Translations under genes and position numbers: made by a program | Notes under the pieces: model-generated | What the model saw: only the letters and a program-made list of their open reading frames with translations | Database searches by the model: none | Told to the model about the DNA's origin: nothing | Assembly: GCA_013003535.1 (NCBI GenBank) | Contig: JABDIY010000167.1 | Location: 1-64,000 of the forward strand | Origin: Acidimicrobiales bacterium | GTDB taxonomy: Bacteria; Actinomycetota; Acidimicrobiia; Acidimicrobiales; SZUA-35 | DNA length: 64,000 nucleotides | Direction: 5' to 3' | Shown here: positions 25,741-35,167 of the stretch, piece by piece | Layout: each line of letters opens with the position of its first letter | How positions within the stretch are numbered: position 1 is the stretch's first letter

Positions 25741-26649
25741 TCAGATCCCTTTGCCGAATCGGTGGAGTAACTGAAGCACTCGATTGGCGGGAAGTCCGGC
25801 CGCTACCCCAAGGGCAACCACCCAGCGGGGTTCCCGCCAGTTCAGACGGGCCACTCCCATCGCAGTAGTGAGCGCCCGCCGCCGTTCACCAACGGCAGCC
25901 TGAGCAACGGCTTGTTGTCCTCTGACCCGGGCCATACCAGCCGGGACCGATTGAAAGTCCGGGTGTTTGGCAACGAGATACTCCAGAGCGTCGTCGATCA
26001 TTTTCCAGCGTTCGAAGAAGAACGATGCTCCATGCCAGTAAATGCGAACCAGCGGCTCGGCCACAACGGCAATTTCTGTGCGGTCTGATGCCCGCAGGAG
26101 CAGGTCGTAGTCTTCGGCGTAGCCGCCGGGAAGGTCCTCGTCGATCCCGCCCAGTTGCCGAAGCAGCTCGGTGGCAGCAACGAAGGACGACGGGTGCACT
26201 TCGGTCATGCGGTCCCGGAGAAATCCGTAATGGGTCACCTTCTGCGGGTCGGGGATTCGAGCCGTGTCGGTTCCTTCGTAGTTGATGAACACCCCGGTAG
26301 TGGCAAATTGACACGACGGGGCTGCGCTCAACGCACCCATCTGGGCCTTCAGTTTCCCTGGCAACCACTCATCGTCGTCATCGCAAAAGGCCACCCAGGG
26401 TTGGGTGGCGGCGGCGATCCCGGTATTGCGGGCGCCGGCCAGACCCGGGGAATGCGAGTTGGTGGTAACTGCAACGGAACGGTGCGGATCCTTGGCGACG
26501 AGAGACGTATCGGGCTCGGAGCGATCGAAGACCAAGATCACGTTTATCGGTCCCTCATAGTCCTGAGAGAGGATCCCGGCCATCGCTCGGCGTAGAAGTT
26601 CTGGACGATCGCGAGTGGCGATCACCACGGAGACCCCGGCCGCAGTCAC
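25741..26649 (-). CDS. GT2-family glycosyltransferase
   Basis: The 302-residue protein has the GT-A opening VSVVIATRDRPELLRRAM, the DxD region FCDDDDEWLPGK, and GGYAEDYDLLLRAS. It likely transfers a sugar to the lipid-linked repeat unit of the exopolysaccharide built by the following cluster. Its GTG overlaps the stop of the PssE-like gene (GTGA), so it is the third gene of a coupled unit with the PssD/PssE-like pair. Confidence 0.88.
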   Translation of the reverse strand: MTAAGVSVVIATRDRPELLRRAMAGILSQDYEGPINVILVFDRSEPDTSLVAKDPHRSVAVTTNSHSPGLAGARNTGIAAATQPWVAFCDDDDEWLPGKLKAQMGALSAAPSCQFATTGVFINYEGTDTARIPDPQKVTHYGFLRDRMTEVHPSSFVAATELLRQLGGIDEDLPGGYAEDYDLLLRASDRTEIAVVAEPLVRIYWHGASFFFERWKMIDDALEYLVAKHPDFQSVPAGMARVRGQQAVAQAAVGERRRALTTAMGVARLNWREPRWVVALGVAAGLPANRVLQLLHRFGKGI

Positions 26650-27167
26650 TGGCGCGCTCGCAGCAGGCCGTCCACATGTCGGCCGAACGCCACGACACCG
26701 GCGGGAAGAGCATCATCGGACACGGGCAGGGCCGTCCGAGTCGGATCGGCCAAGCCTGACTCCACCGCTTCGTACAGCTGATCTTGGGTGGCGGCCAGAA
26801 TAGCCATGTCATGGCGCTGCAAATGGTTGGCGAAGACCATCTGGTGGCCGTCCACGTGCTCGCCATAGGCAGGGTTGCGAGCAACGACGATTGGAATCCG
26901 TCCCGCCATTCGGGCGTCCATCACCGTTGACGGACCACCGTGGCTGACGACAACGTCGGCCCGGGCGAAGAGATTGCGGAGACGGTCATGCTGCAGGAGG
27001 GCGTCGCCTTTGGTGTTGGTCGGCACGTCCGCCGACCCGTACTGGATGATCACTTCGACCTCCTGGTGATCCCCGGCCCATGCGTCCATCCAGCTGACCA
27101 AACGGTCGAACGGGTGGTGGTCGGTTCCCACCGACACCATCACGAGTTGCGTTGTCGAGTGATCCAT
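26646..27167 (-). CDS. PssE/Alg13-like glycosyltransferase subunit
   Basis: The 173-residue protein is the C-terminal (nucleotide-sugar binding) half of a GT28 enzyme: MVSVGTDHHPFDRLVSWMD, VVSHGGPSTVMDARMAGRIP, and the E-x5-GHQ-like YGEHVDGHQ. It pairs with the preceding Alg14/PssD-like protein, which anchors the complex at the membrane. GGAGG precedes the ATG. Such pairs often transfer the second sugar (glucuronate or galactose) in exopolysaccharide synthesis. Confidence 0.88.
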   Translation of the reverse strand: MDHSTTQLVMVSVGTDHHPFDRLVSWMDAWAGDHQEVEVIIQYGSADVPTNTKGDALLQHDRLRNLFARADVVVSHGGPSTVMDARMAGRIPIVVARNPAYGEHVDGHQMVFANHLQRHDMAILAATQDQLYEAVESGLADPTRTALPVSDDALPAGVVAFGRHVDGLLRARQ

Positions 27168-27179
27168 CTGTCCGGCCTC

Positions 27180-27662
27180 CTAGTACAGCGGTCCGATGAG
27201 GTGGCTACCCGGATACAGCTTTTGCTGCTCTGGCCATTGGACGAGAAACGAGGTGGTGAAGGGTTGGACCAGCCGGCCCGTGAGGGTGCGGGAATCCACC
27301 CGGTCATAAACCTCTAGGAACACCGTGGGAATCTTCCGCCGCCGGGCCTCCAGGAAGAAGGGCACCGCAACGGCAGCACCGTTGGACACCACCACATCGG
27401 GTTGCTCTCGGGCGATGACGCGCCGGGCCAAGCGATAGTTGCGGGCAACGTTCAGCAGGTTCCGGGTAGTGGGGTGAAACGCTGGCGTGAATGACTCTTC
27501 GGCCAGCTTGCTTTGTGCATCGGGGAGATCGAAGGTCACCCAGTGCCGGTGGTGATCTCGCCACCAGGGCTCCAACTGGATCAACTGGGAGAGGTGACCG
27601 CCGGAGGAACACACGAAAAGAACTCGATGTTCTTCGGTTTCGCTGGTGGAGTTGAGGGTCAC
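27180..27662 (-). CDS. PssD/Alg14-like membrane-anchoring glycosyltransferase subunit
   Basis: The 160-residue protein has the Alg14 pattern: VLFVCSSGGHLSQLIQL at the start, SNGAAVAVPFFLEARRRKIP in the middle, and VQWPEQQKLYPGSHLIGPLY at the end. With the next gene it forms a split GT28 transferase. It begins at GTG 27662, divergent from the kinase-fold gene. The 116 bp between them must hold both promoters, although I see no strong box. Confidence 0.88.
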   Translation of the reverse strand: MTLNSTSETEEHRVLFVCSSGGHLSQLIQLEPWWRDHHRHWVTFDLPDAQSKLAEESFTPAFHPTTRNLLNVARNYRLARRVIAREQPDVVVSNGAAVAVPFFLEARRRKIPTVFLEVYDRVDSRTLTGRLVQPFTTSFLVQWPEQQKLYPGSHLIGPLY

Positions 27663-27778
27663 GTTTCATCGCCGCCTTGGTTCACTACTTCCTTAAGTTG
27701 TCGACACGCACTGACGACTTATTGAGCAACAGATGTTTTCGATCATCGCGACCCACTAGGCACCCGTTGAGCCCTCCC

Positions 27779-28945
27779 ATGACCCATGAGACGCACACCC
27801 GGGCGGCCAGCCCCAAAGGTTCGCTCCAGTGGCTGATCGAAGTTTTGGGCGGTGAGGTCGATGGACCTTCCATTCCCATGTTGGCTCGGCCGAATTCGGC
27901 GAACCCGGAACTGTTGATCCCGCTCTCGTCTTCGGCGGTCTCGGCCGCCGCCTTGACCAGGCGCCACGATGGGCGCTCGCTCCGGGAACAGGCCATCTCG
28001 GAGCTGGCTCTGCTGGTCACCAGGACCGGTCAGCTCCGTAGAATCGGCGGGGAGGTTGTCGACTTTCCAGCCACCGCCACGATGAAGTTGATTGCAACCG
28101 AACTGGGTCTTTCGGGGCTGACCCCGGCCATCGGGATCGGACCACCTCGCCGGAACCGGAAGCCGTCGGTGATGCTGATAACGCCGGCTGGGCGCACGGT
28201 GGCCTATGCAAAGATCGGCTGGTCTGCGCTCACACGGAATCTTGTGGCGAACGAATTCGATTGGTTGCAGCGCCTTGACGGGCGAGTGCCCGAACCCTTC
28301 GTCATCCCGTCACCACTCCTGTCCACGGAGACACCGTCTGGACCGGACGGAGCCACCAAGACCATCGTGATGACGCCACTCCCGGGAAATCGGGGACGGA
28401 AGTATCCCCAACTCGAAGCATCCGAAATCAAAAGCCTGGCCCGGTCGCTGGGAACCCGACGCCGCAAGGTTGCTGATCTTTCGTGGCTGGCCCCGCCAAA
28501 CAGCCAGGGTTCACCCGAAGACGACCTCAGCAAGCGGCTCGCCGCCGCCGTCGTTAGGGTTCGTGACCAGCACGCTCAGGTGGAACTTGAAACGGGACTG
28601 TGGCACGGCGACCTCAATCGTTGGAATACCGTGACCAGCGGTGATTCTCTGGGCGTCTTCGACTGGGAGTTCGCCGGAGCGGATCGCCCGGTGGGGCAGG
28701 ACTATCTGCATATCCAGTTCGAGACCCTCCGTCGAAGCGGCCACCGAACACCGAACGAGGCCATCGAAACCTTCCTCCAACAAATGGACACCGAGCGCGA
28801 TCCGCAGCGGACCGTGGCGATCGACGTATACCTCGCCGATTTGGCGCTCCGAGAGTCTCGACTCTCCGGCCAGGGTTGGGACGGGCCGATGGCCGGTTAC
28901 CGAGAACCATTGGTGGAAACGCTCGAGGACCGGTTGGCACCGTGA
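27779..28945 (+). CDS. Kinase-fold (APH/choline kinase-like) protein of the polysaccharide locus
   Basis: The 388-residue protein has an APH-type catalytic loop LWHGDLNRWN and a metal motif VFDWEFAG (DFG equivalent), with a lysine candidate in VAYAKIGWSALTRN. The N-terminal 130 residues match nothing I know. It lies between polysaccharide genes and overlaps the flippase start by GTGA, so it may phosphorylate a sugar, lipid or polymer end. ATG 27779 is used; the frame is open to 27677. Aminoglycoside resistance is unlikely. Confidence 0.7.
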   Translation: MTHETHTRAASPKGSLQWLIEVLGGEVDGPSIPMLARPNSANPELLIPLSSSAVSAAALTRRHDGRSLREQAISELALLVTRTGQLRRIGGEVVDFPATATMKLIATELGLSGLTPAIGIGPPRRNRKPSVMLITPAGRTVAYAKIGWSALTRNLVANEFDWLQRLDGRVPEPFVIPSPLLSTETPSGPDGATKTIVMTPLPGNRGRKYPQLEASEIKSLARSLGTRRRKVADLSWLAPPNSQGSPEDDLSKRLAAAVVRVRDQHAQVELETGLWHGDLNRWNTVTSGDSLGVFDWEFAGADRPVGQDYLHIQFETLRRSGHRTPNEAIETFLQQMDTERDPQRTVAIDVYLADLALRESRLSGQGWDGPMAGYREPLVETLEDRLAP

Positions 28946-30396
28946 CAGCCACGCTCACCCGAGGAAAGCAATCCAGTGTCAAGGCATCCGGCCTCGCCTT
29001 GATCGGGGCGATAACCACGATGGTCGCCACGTTCGGCGTCGCCCGCCTGGTTTCGGAAAACGGTCTTGGCGAAGCCGGCGTGTTCTTTCTCGGAACGGCT
29101 CTTGTCTCGCTGCTCGGAACCACCGCCACCGTTGGCACTCCACTCGCCCTGGTCTATTTCCTGCCCCATGTGATGGCCGATGAGAACCCCAACCCCCGTG
29201 ATCTCCTTCGGGTCGCCTGCGCCCCGGTGCTCATAATTGGGCTGGCCTTCGCGGCACTGGTCTTTGTGGGAGCGGGGACGATCGGCGAACTCTTCGGTGG
29301 AAACCGGGCCGAGGAGCTGGCATCTGTCGCTCGCTGGCTGGCTCCCACCATTCCCGCATGGGCCCTCGGGAACTCGCTGCTCGGCGCCACCCGTGGCCTT
29401 GGCACCGTGACCCCAACCATGGTGATCCAACAGGTAGGCCGACCGCTGCTTCAAATGACGCTGCTCATTGGACTGCTCGTGACCGGTGAATTGAGTGCCC
29501 TCAGCGCCTCGATCGCCTGGGGAGCGCCAGTCCTCTTGGGCGCCGTAGCTGCAGCCGCAGCAGTAGCCCGGCTGGGCGGGTTCCACGCCGGTGATTCACC
29601 GGTAGTGGCGAGCAGTGAGTTTTGGACCTATTGCGGACCTCATGCACTCACCACTGGCTTGCAGATCGCCGTCGAACGACTGGACGTCCTCCTGGTTGGC
29701 CTGCTCCTTGGCGAAGTGGTGGCCGGCGTATACGGCGGCCTCAGCCGGTTCGCCACCGCAGGCAACTTCATCGTGTTCGCAGTGGCCCAAGCGGTGTCGC
29801 CCAACCTTCGAACTGCGCTGAAACACCATCGTTTCGCTGAGGCCACCACACTTCTCCATCAGGCCTCCAGTTGGATGGTTCTGATCGCTTGGCCCTATCT
29901 GCTCATCGTGGCCCTGAAACCAGAACCGCTGGCTCGGCTTCTCCAAGACGACTACGTGCCCGACGCCCGAATCCTCTCGATCCTGGTGGTGGGGATGATG
30001 GTGAGCTCGGGAGCAGGCCCCATCAAACTCCATCTCCTCATGCGAGGCCATCCGCGGGCCACGCTCGCCACCACGGCGCTCTCGCTCGTGAGCGACATCG
30101 TCTTGCTCGTGGTCCTCACCGGCCGGTTCGGAATCGGTGGTGCGGCCGTGGCATGGGCCTTCAGCGTTGGGATCGAGAATGTTGTGAACAGCTACCTCTC
30201 GGCGCGCTGGCACGGTCTGATGGGATTCGCTGCTCCGGCGATTCGGGCCATGGGAGCAGCGCTGGTGGCCGTTGTGCCGCTCGCTCTCCTCACGCCAAAC
30301 ACCTTCACCGGCCTGATGCTCACAACCGCAGGCGCCGGTGCACTCATGCTGGGCTACATCTCAGTGCATCGAACCGCATTCGGCCTCAAGCGATAA
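28942..30396 (+). CDS. Wzx-like polysaccharide flippase
   Basis: The 484-residue membrane protein has about 12-14 hydrophobic segments and belongs to the MOP (MATE/polysaccharide transporter) superfamily. The first helix region reads SGLALIGAITTMVATFGVA. It would flip undecaprenyl-linked repeat units across the membrane. The GTG at 28942 overlaps the TGA of the kinase-fold gene, deciding the start. It converges on the polymerase gene. Confidence 0.85.
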   Translation: MTATLTRGKQSSVKASGLALIGAITTMVATFGVARLVSENGLGEAGVFFLGTALVSLLGTTATVGTPLALVYFLPHVMADENPNPRDLLRVACAPVLIIGLAFAALVFVGAGTIGELFGGNRAEELASVARWLAPTIPAWALGNSLLGATRGLGTVTPTMVIQQVGRPLLQMTLLIGLLVTGELSALSASIAWGAPVLLGAVAAAAAVARLGGFHAGDSPVVASSEFWTYCGPHALTTGLQIAVERLDVLLVGLLLGEVVAGVYGGLSRFATAGNFIVFAVAQAVSPNLRTALKHHRFAEATTLLHQASSWMVLIAWPYLLIVALKPEPLARLLQDDYVPDARILSILVVGMMVSSGAGPIKLHLLMRGHPRATLATTALSLVSDIVLLVVLTGRFGIGGAAVAWAFSVGIENVVNSYLSARWHGLMGFAAPAIRAMGAALVAVVPLALLTPNTFTGLMLTTAGAGALMLGYISVHRTAFGLKR

Positions 30397-30434
30397 CGCA
30401 GGATGGGCTGTCCCTCCGGGAGACGTTCAAACGC

Positions 30435-31739
30435 CTACAGTTCGCGTTGGGCTCGGATCGCCAACATTGCGGTGACCATGGCCAGGAAGAGCTGAGTGGG
30501 AATGGTCAGGTAGAACAGCGACTGCACGGCCAGGATGATCAGGACCGAATGCAGCCATATTCCTGAACTGGACGTCTGGCGCCACGACCGGATAGTTGCA
30601 GAAGCGAAGAATCCGATATACCCCATGGCCCCGATGACGCCGTGAGAGAAGAGCAGATACCAGAGCTGGCCGTGCGTTCCCACGGACGGCAATCCGCGCC
30701 GGTTGGGACGGGGCGCGCCCCAGCCGAACAGCGGGCGTTCCGCTGTGCCGTCGAGCGCCGAAACGATCAGCTCGGTCCGATCGCCATTGGAGTGGCCGGT
30801 GTCGATACGGGTGAGAGCAACGTCGCCCAGCGGGCTGAGACCCAGGATGGCAACGAGGAAACATGCGACCACAGTGCCGCGCACGATCAACTTGCCATCA
30901 CCCAGCACTCCCAGCCGGAGCGCAACGTAGACAACCCCGATCCCCAGGGAAAGCCAGAGCCCGCGATTCAGGGACAGCACCCCGGGCACTATTGAAGCCA
31001 CCAGGACACCCCCGATCAGGCGTGAAGAGAATCCAGCCCTGCGATCGCTGAGGGAAATGAACGCGAAGGGCGTCAGGAGGGCCAGCATGGAACCCCAAGT
31101 GTTGGTGTAGTCATACGGGGCCTTGGGCCTCGGAACGGAGAAGCCGATGATGTCTTGCACGTCGGCAAAGCTGGGGGTGACCAACGTTCTGATCAGGTCG
31201 TTCTCCAGCAACACGCCAGGGAACAAATAGTAGAGCGGGGCCCGATAGCTGACCGTGCCGATCACGAACGCCAGGAACCCGCCTGCCACCGTGCCCATCC
31301 ACAGCCAGGTGAGCGCTCGGACGATGTGCCACACGGTGAGCGTTCGGCCACCGTTGAGCGCGTACAGGGCGTAGCTGAAGGCTGCTGTGGCATAACCCAG
31401 CCGAAGCGCCCAACCGGCGGCCCGGCCGGGGCTGTCCAGACTCAAAGCGCTGAACAACACAGCCGCGAGAAAGAGCATCCACCAGGCCGACCCTTTGGGG
31501 ATCACGAGCCTCGGTTTCAGCAGCAGGGAAATGGTGATGGGCACGGCGAGGACGAGCCACATGAAGCCATGAAGACCCAACAAAAACCAGAGCGGGATGA
31601 GCGCGAAGGCTGCGGTGATGGGCCAGGACGGAAGATCACGGTCGCCGAGCTGTCGCTGTCTCCGGTCTTGGCGTTGACCATCCACCTGCGTGCGGCGTTC
31701 GGGGAGGTTCCCGGGACGGGGTCGTTGGATGGTGGCCAT
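30435..31739 (-). CDS. O-antigen polymerase/ligase (Wzy/WaaL)-like membrane protein
   Basis: The 434-residue protein has roughly 10-12 membrane helices and, in the large external loop, ALDGTAERPLFGWGAPRPNRRG and GTHGQLWYLLFSHGVIG. These match the PFxGxG and H-centred motifs of the Wzy_C family. It likely polymerises the repeat units of the exopolysaccharide. It follows the Wzz-like gene by 16 bp. The N-terminal 38 residues are hydrophilic and rich in Arg and Gln. Confidence 0.85.
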   Translation of the reverse strand: MATIQRPRPGNLPERRTQVDGQRQDRRQRQLGDRDLPSWPITAAFALIPLWFLLGLHGFMWLVLAVPITISLLLKPRLVIPKGSAWWMLFLAAVLFSALSLDSPGRAAGWALRLGYATAAFSYALYALNGGRTLTVWHIVRALTWLWMGTVAGGFLAFVIGTVSYRAPLYYLFPGVLLENDLIRTLVTPSFADVQDIIGFSVPRPKAPYDYTNTWGSMLALLTPFAFISLSDRRAGFSSRLIGGVLVASIVPGVLSLNRGLWLSLGIGVVYVALRLGVLGDGKLIVRGTVVACFLVAILGLSPLGDVALTRIDTGHSNGDRTELIVSALDGTAERPLFGWGAPRPNRRGLPSVGTHGQLWYLLFSHGVIGAMGYIGFFASATIRSWRQTSSSGIWLHSVLIILAVQSLFYLTIPTQLFLAMVTAMLAIRAQREL

Positions 31740-31755
31740 GGATCAGGCTCGGGTA

Positions 31756-33411
31756 TTAACGGTTCGCTTTGGGGGCGATCGGCTGGGCCACGATCGAACC
31801 CGCCACTTCCAGACCGACCGCAGTGAGCTGGCGAACCGAAGAGACCACGTCGGCCCGTCGGGTTTGCGTGGGCTCCACGATCAGGATGGCGGTGTCACAC
31901 ATCGGGGCGAGCACAACCGCATCGGCGTAGTCGGTGAGCGCCGGGGCAGCCACCACCACCAGCTCATAGTTGCTTCTGGACTTTTCGAGAAGGCGACCAA
32001 CGTTGCTGCTCTGAAGGAGGCGGGTGGGCTGGGTGAGGTCTGCGCCGGGAGTGATGACGAAGAGCGAAGTGAGCTCTGGGACCGCCTGGGTCACTTCGGT
32101 CACGCCGGCTTTTCCGGCGATGACTTCGGACAAGCCCTTGTGGTTCGTCACATCCAGGCGTTCGTGGATTCCGGGGTCGCGAAGATCGGCGAGCACGAGC
32201 AGGGTCTTGCGGCCGACGCGTGCAGCAGCGACGGCGAGGTTGGCCGCAGCCATGGCGGCGGCTTCGGACCGGTGGATGTCGTTTGTTCCGGCCACCAAGA
32301 CCACCTGTTGATCGGCTCGGTCCATTTTGAAGAGGAGAGCGGCCTGGGTTCGACGGTAGGCGTCGTCCACCTGAAGGTTGGTGCCCTCGGTTACGGCGAT
32401 CAAATTGTTGGCGGGGCTGAAGCCCAAGATGTCGGCACCCATGGCCGGCAACTCGTTGAGCGCATCGCGAACCGTTGCATCGGAGCGATCCAGGGCGAAG
32501 GCCGTGCCTACACCGACGCCGAGGCCCAAGAGCAGCCCGGCCAGCGGTCCGACGACGGCGGGAACGCCGGCGGGTCGGGCGGGGAGGTCGGCGTCATCGA
32601 GGATCTCGCCCACGTTGATGGTGATGGCGTCGATATTGGCCAGGCGGGACCCGATCCCCTGGAGGTTGGTCCGTTTGGCGATCTCCTCGGCTTCCAGACT
32701 TCGAAGCGCGGCCGGTCGAACCTGGGGAGCGAGGATGGAGGGGAACGCCGGATCCAACGGTTGGGCGGCGTTGGCCAAGGCCTGTTCTTGATCAACGATG
32801 TTCCCGGCGATGATGTCGAGTTCGGCCAAGAGTTGTTGCTCTCGTTCCAGAAGCCGGTCACGAGCCACGGAGGTCGCCGAAGTAGCGGCTTCCTCCCGGA
32901 AGTCCAAGTAGGCATGCGCCACAGCCTGGGCGAGATCTTGGGCTCGTGCGGCTGATCCGGCCTCAGCTTCGATTCGGAGAACTTCGGCTTGATCTTCAAC
33001 GGTGACGGTGATCTGCTGTTGGACCCGCCGGGCCTCTTCACCGTCCACCACGATCTCGGCGGCCTGCTCATTGATGGCCGGGTCGTCAAAGTTGGTCAAA
33101 CTCGGTTCAGCACCGGCGGCCAGGAGAGCCAGCGCCCGCTCGACCACCCGTTGTGACGACGCGATCGATTGTTCAGTAGTCGTATTGACCTGCCGGGTCA
33201 CGTCGAGGTTCGGGGAATCACCCTGACTGATGAGGGGACGGACTTCCACCAGCGAGTCCGATGAGAATGAATCGCTCTGGGCCAACAGGCTGGCAATCCC
33301 CAGCAACAGTCCAACGGCGGTTGCGCCAACCAGAACCTTCCAATGCCGACGCATAACCATCAGCGACTCATCGAGCCCCACAACCGCGTCCGAGGTCTTG
33401 ACATCAGCCAT
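31756..33411 (-). CDS. Wzz-type chain-length regulator fused to a degenerate BY-kinase domain
   Basis: The 551-residue protein has the Wzz layout: TM1 at about 25-43, an extracytoplasmic coiled-coil part, and TM2 at about 283-307. A cytoplasmic CpsD/BY-kinase fold follows. The kinase P-loop is lost: residues 372-385 read LVAGTNDIHRSEAA without the GKS/GKT lysine. The Walker A-prime segment (LLVLADLRDP, about 404-413) remains, and there is no Tyr cluster at the C-terminus. It may still set chain length without phosphorylation. It heads the operon with the polymerase gene. Confidence 0.85.
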   Translation of the reverse strand: MADVKTSDAVVGLDESLMVMRRHWKVLVGATAVGLLLGIASLLAQSDSFSSDSLVEVRPLISQGDSPNLDVTRQVNTTTEQSIASSQRVVERALALLAAGAEPSLTNFDDPAINEQAAEIVVDGEEARRVQQQITVTVEDQAEVLRIEAEAGSAARAQDLAQAVAHAYLDFREEAATSATSVARDRLLEREQQLLAELDIIAGNIVDQEQALANAAQPLDPAFPSILAPQVRPAALRSLEAEEIAKRTNLQGIGSRLANIDAITINVGEILDDADLPARPAGVPAVVGPLAGLLLGLGVGVGTAFALDRSDATVRDALNELPAMGADILGFSPANNLIAVTEGTNLQVDDAYRRTQAALLFKMDRADQQVVLVAGTNDIHRSEAAAMAAANLAVAAARVGRKTLLVLADLRDPGIHERLDVTNHKGLSEVIAGKAGVTEVTQAVPELTSLFVITPGADLTQPTRLLQSSNVGRLLEKSRSNYELVVVAAPALTDYADAVVLAPMCDTAILIVEPTQTRRADVVSSVRQLTAVGLEVAGSIVAQPIAPKANR

Positions 33412-33507
33412 GGGGAGCCGCCAAGAGGATCAGGGAACGCCGGAGTGAGAGAGATTTCACGGTCCGCAATCGGTCGTTTGCACTCCCACATTAGGTGCTA
33501 GGAAGAA

Positions 33508-33529
33508 CACATTGAGTCACCGCAATGTG
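33508..33529. promoter_or_regulatory. 7-8-7 perfect inverted repeat between the Wzz-like and LCP genes
   Basis: CACATTG at 33508-33514 and CAATGTG at 33523-33529 are perfect inverted arms with an 8-bp spacer. They lie in the divergent intergenic region between the polysaccharide operon and the LCP gene, which is the right place for a shared operator. Confidence 0.5.
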
Positions 33530-33606
33530 GGGGCCCGACGAGAGTCGTCCGGATGCCGTCGCCCTCCACCAACCGCGAAGCGATCGAAACTACTGTCATA
33601 GCCGCC

Positions 33607-35166
33607 ATGGCCCTCACCCACACCGATACGCCAGCGGCCGACGCCGCCCCCGACCAAATCGGAAATCTGCCGTCTTCGCCATCGTCACTCGAACGCCGCG
33701 AGACCACCCAACCGAGCGGTACCAAAGTTGCTCTGAGACACCCGCCCCGAAGAACCAATACGCAGGAACTCCTGATCACCATTGGCGCACTGGTTGTTGC
33801 CGGCCTGTTGGCAATAGCAGGCACCATCGTGTGGCTCGACGGGGTTGCCAGCGACATCGTCAATCCAGACCTGAACACCGCGTTGGCGCCGAGCTCCAAC
33901 CAGACCAACTGGTTGATCGTCGGAAGCGATTCCCGCGACGGGATCGACCCCGACGCCGAGGGGTCGGCGATCTTCGTTGGAGAAGAAGTGATCGGACGAA
34001 GGACCGACACGATCATGCTGGCCCGTCTCGATACCGACTCCGGGACGGTGGACCTGATGTCGCTCCCCCGAGACCTGTGGGTCCCGATCGACGGCACCGC
34101 TCGAGACGGCCGCATCAACAGTGCCTTCAACGGCGAGGGCGGGCAACAGCGTCTAATCGACACGGTAGAAGGCGTCTTCGACATTCAGATCCACCATTAC
34201 GCCGAAATCAATTTCGTAGGTTTCCAACAAGCTATCGATGCCATGGGTGGCATCCCCATCTGGTTCGATCGGGCGTTGCGAGACCCCGCCGCCGATCTGA
34301 ACATCGCCATCCCGGGATGCCATGTCCTCGATGGGTATGAAGCCCTGGCGTTCTCCCGAAGCCGCAACCTGGAGTTCTACGACGGGCAGGCCTGGCGGGC
34401 CGACGGGAGCGGCGATCTGGGCCGCTCGACCCGGCAGCGGTTCTTGATCCAGCGGATGGTTGACCATGCAACCGCCTCCCTGAACGTGACCGATTTCGAC
34501 ACGGTGGCTCGCCTCATCGGCGCCGCCGGATCAAATCTTACCGTCGATGCGGGAATCACCCCGGACCGGCTGGTGGAGTTAGCTCGGGTGTTCCAAGATC
34601 TCGACGGCGATGCCATCACCACCCACATTCTGCCGACGGTTCCCTTCCGGACGCCGGGCGGTTCCGCTGTGCTCGCTCTTCAGCCCGCCGAAGCCAACCC
34701 AGTTCTCTCGATCTACCGGGGGGTGGAGCCCGAGCCCATCGTCCCCGAAGAAGCTGCCGTTCGGCTCTCGATCTTCAATGGCAGCCGCACCCCCGGCCAG
34801 GCCGGTGAAGTGGAGAGTGCACTGGGCGCTGAAGGGTTCGAAATCGATCTTGTGGACAATGGCCCCACCACCAAGGAAACCCTGATCGTTTACGGTCCCG
34901 GCATGGAAACCGGGGCCGAGCGGATCGCTCGCTACCTGGAGACACCCCCCACCTTTGTGCCCGATCCGGCCGCCAAGGGCATATCGCTCACCACCGGAAC
35001 CGACTACACCGGCATCCGGATAACACCCCTCGAAGCTGATGCGGTATTAGCACCCGAAGTCCCTGTCCCCGCGGACGCCGGCCCCACCGCCGGGGCGCTC
35101 GCCACCCCCAGCGTTGAAATAGGCATCGTTCCCGGCTCACCCCCTCCGGGAACCGACTGTTCCTGA
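33607..35166 (+). CDS. LytR-CpsA-Psr (LCP) family glycopolymer transferase with LytR_C domain
   Basis: The 519-residue protein has a cytoplasmic N-terminus, one membrane helix (LLITIGALVVAGLLAIAGTIV), an LCP domain (NWLIVGSDSRDG, RRTDTIMLARLD, SLPRDLWVPI, with the conserved Arg and Asp residues) and a LytR_C domain (VRLSIFNGSRTPGQAGEVE). LCP enzymes attach lipid-linked glycopolymers to peptidoglycan, so this may anchor the polymer made by the neighbouring locus. The ATG at 33553 is an alternative that would add 18 residues. Confidence 0.88.
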   Translation: MALTHTDTPAADAAPDQIGNLPSSPSSLERRETTQPSGTKVALRHPPRRTNTQELLITIGALVVAGLLAIAGTIVWLDGVASDIVNPDLNTALAPSSNQTNWLIVGSDSRDGIDPDAEGSAIFVGEEVIGRRTDTIMLARLDTDSGTVDLMSLPRDLWVPIDGTARDGRINSAFNGEGGQQRLIDTVEGVFDIQIHHYAEINFVGFQQAIDAMGGIPIWFDRALRDPAADLNIAIPGCHVLDGYEALAFSRSRNLEFYDGQAWRADGSGDLGRSTRQRFLIQRMVDHATASLNVTDFDTVARLIGAAGSNLTVDAGITPDRLVELARVFQDLDGDAITTHILPTVPFRTPGGSAVLALQPAEANPVLSIYRGVEPEPIVPEEAAVRLSIFNGSRTPGQAGEVESALGAEGFEIDLVDNGPTTKETLIVYGPGMETGAERIARYLETPPTFVPDPAAKGISLTTGTDYTGIRITPLEADAVLAPEVPVPADAGPTAGALATPSVEIGIVPGSPPPGTDCS

Positions 35167-35167
35167 G

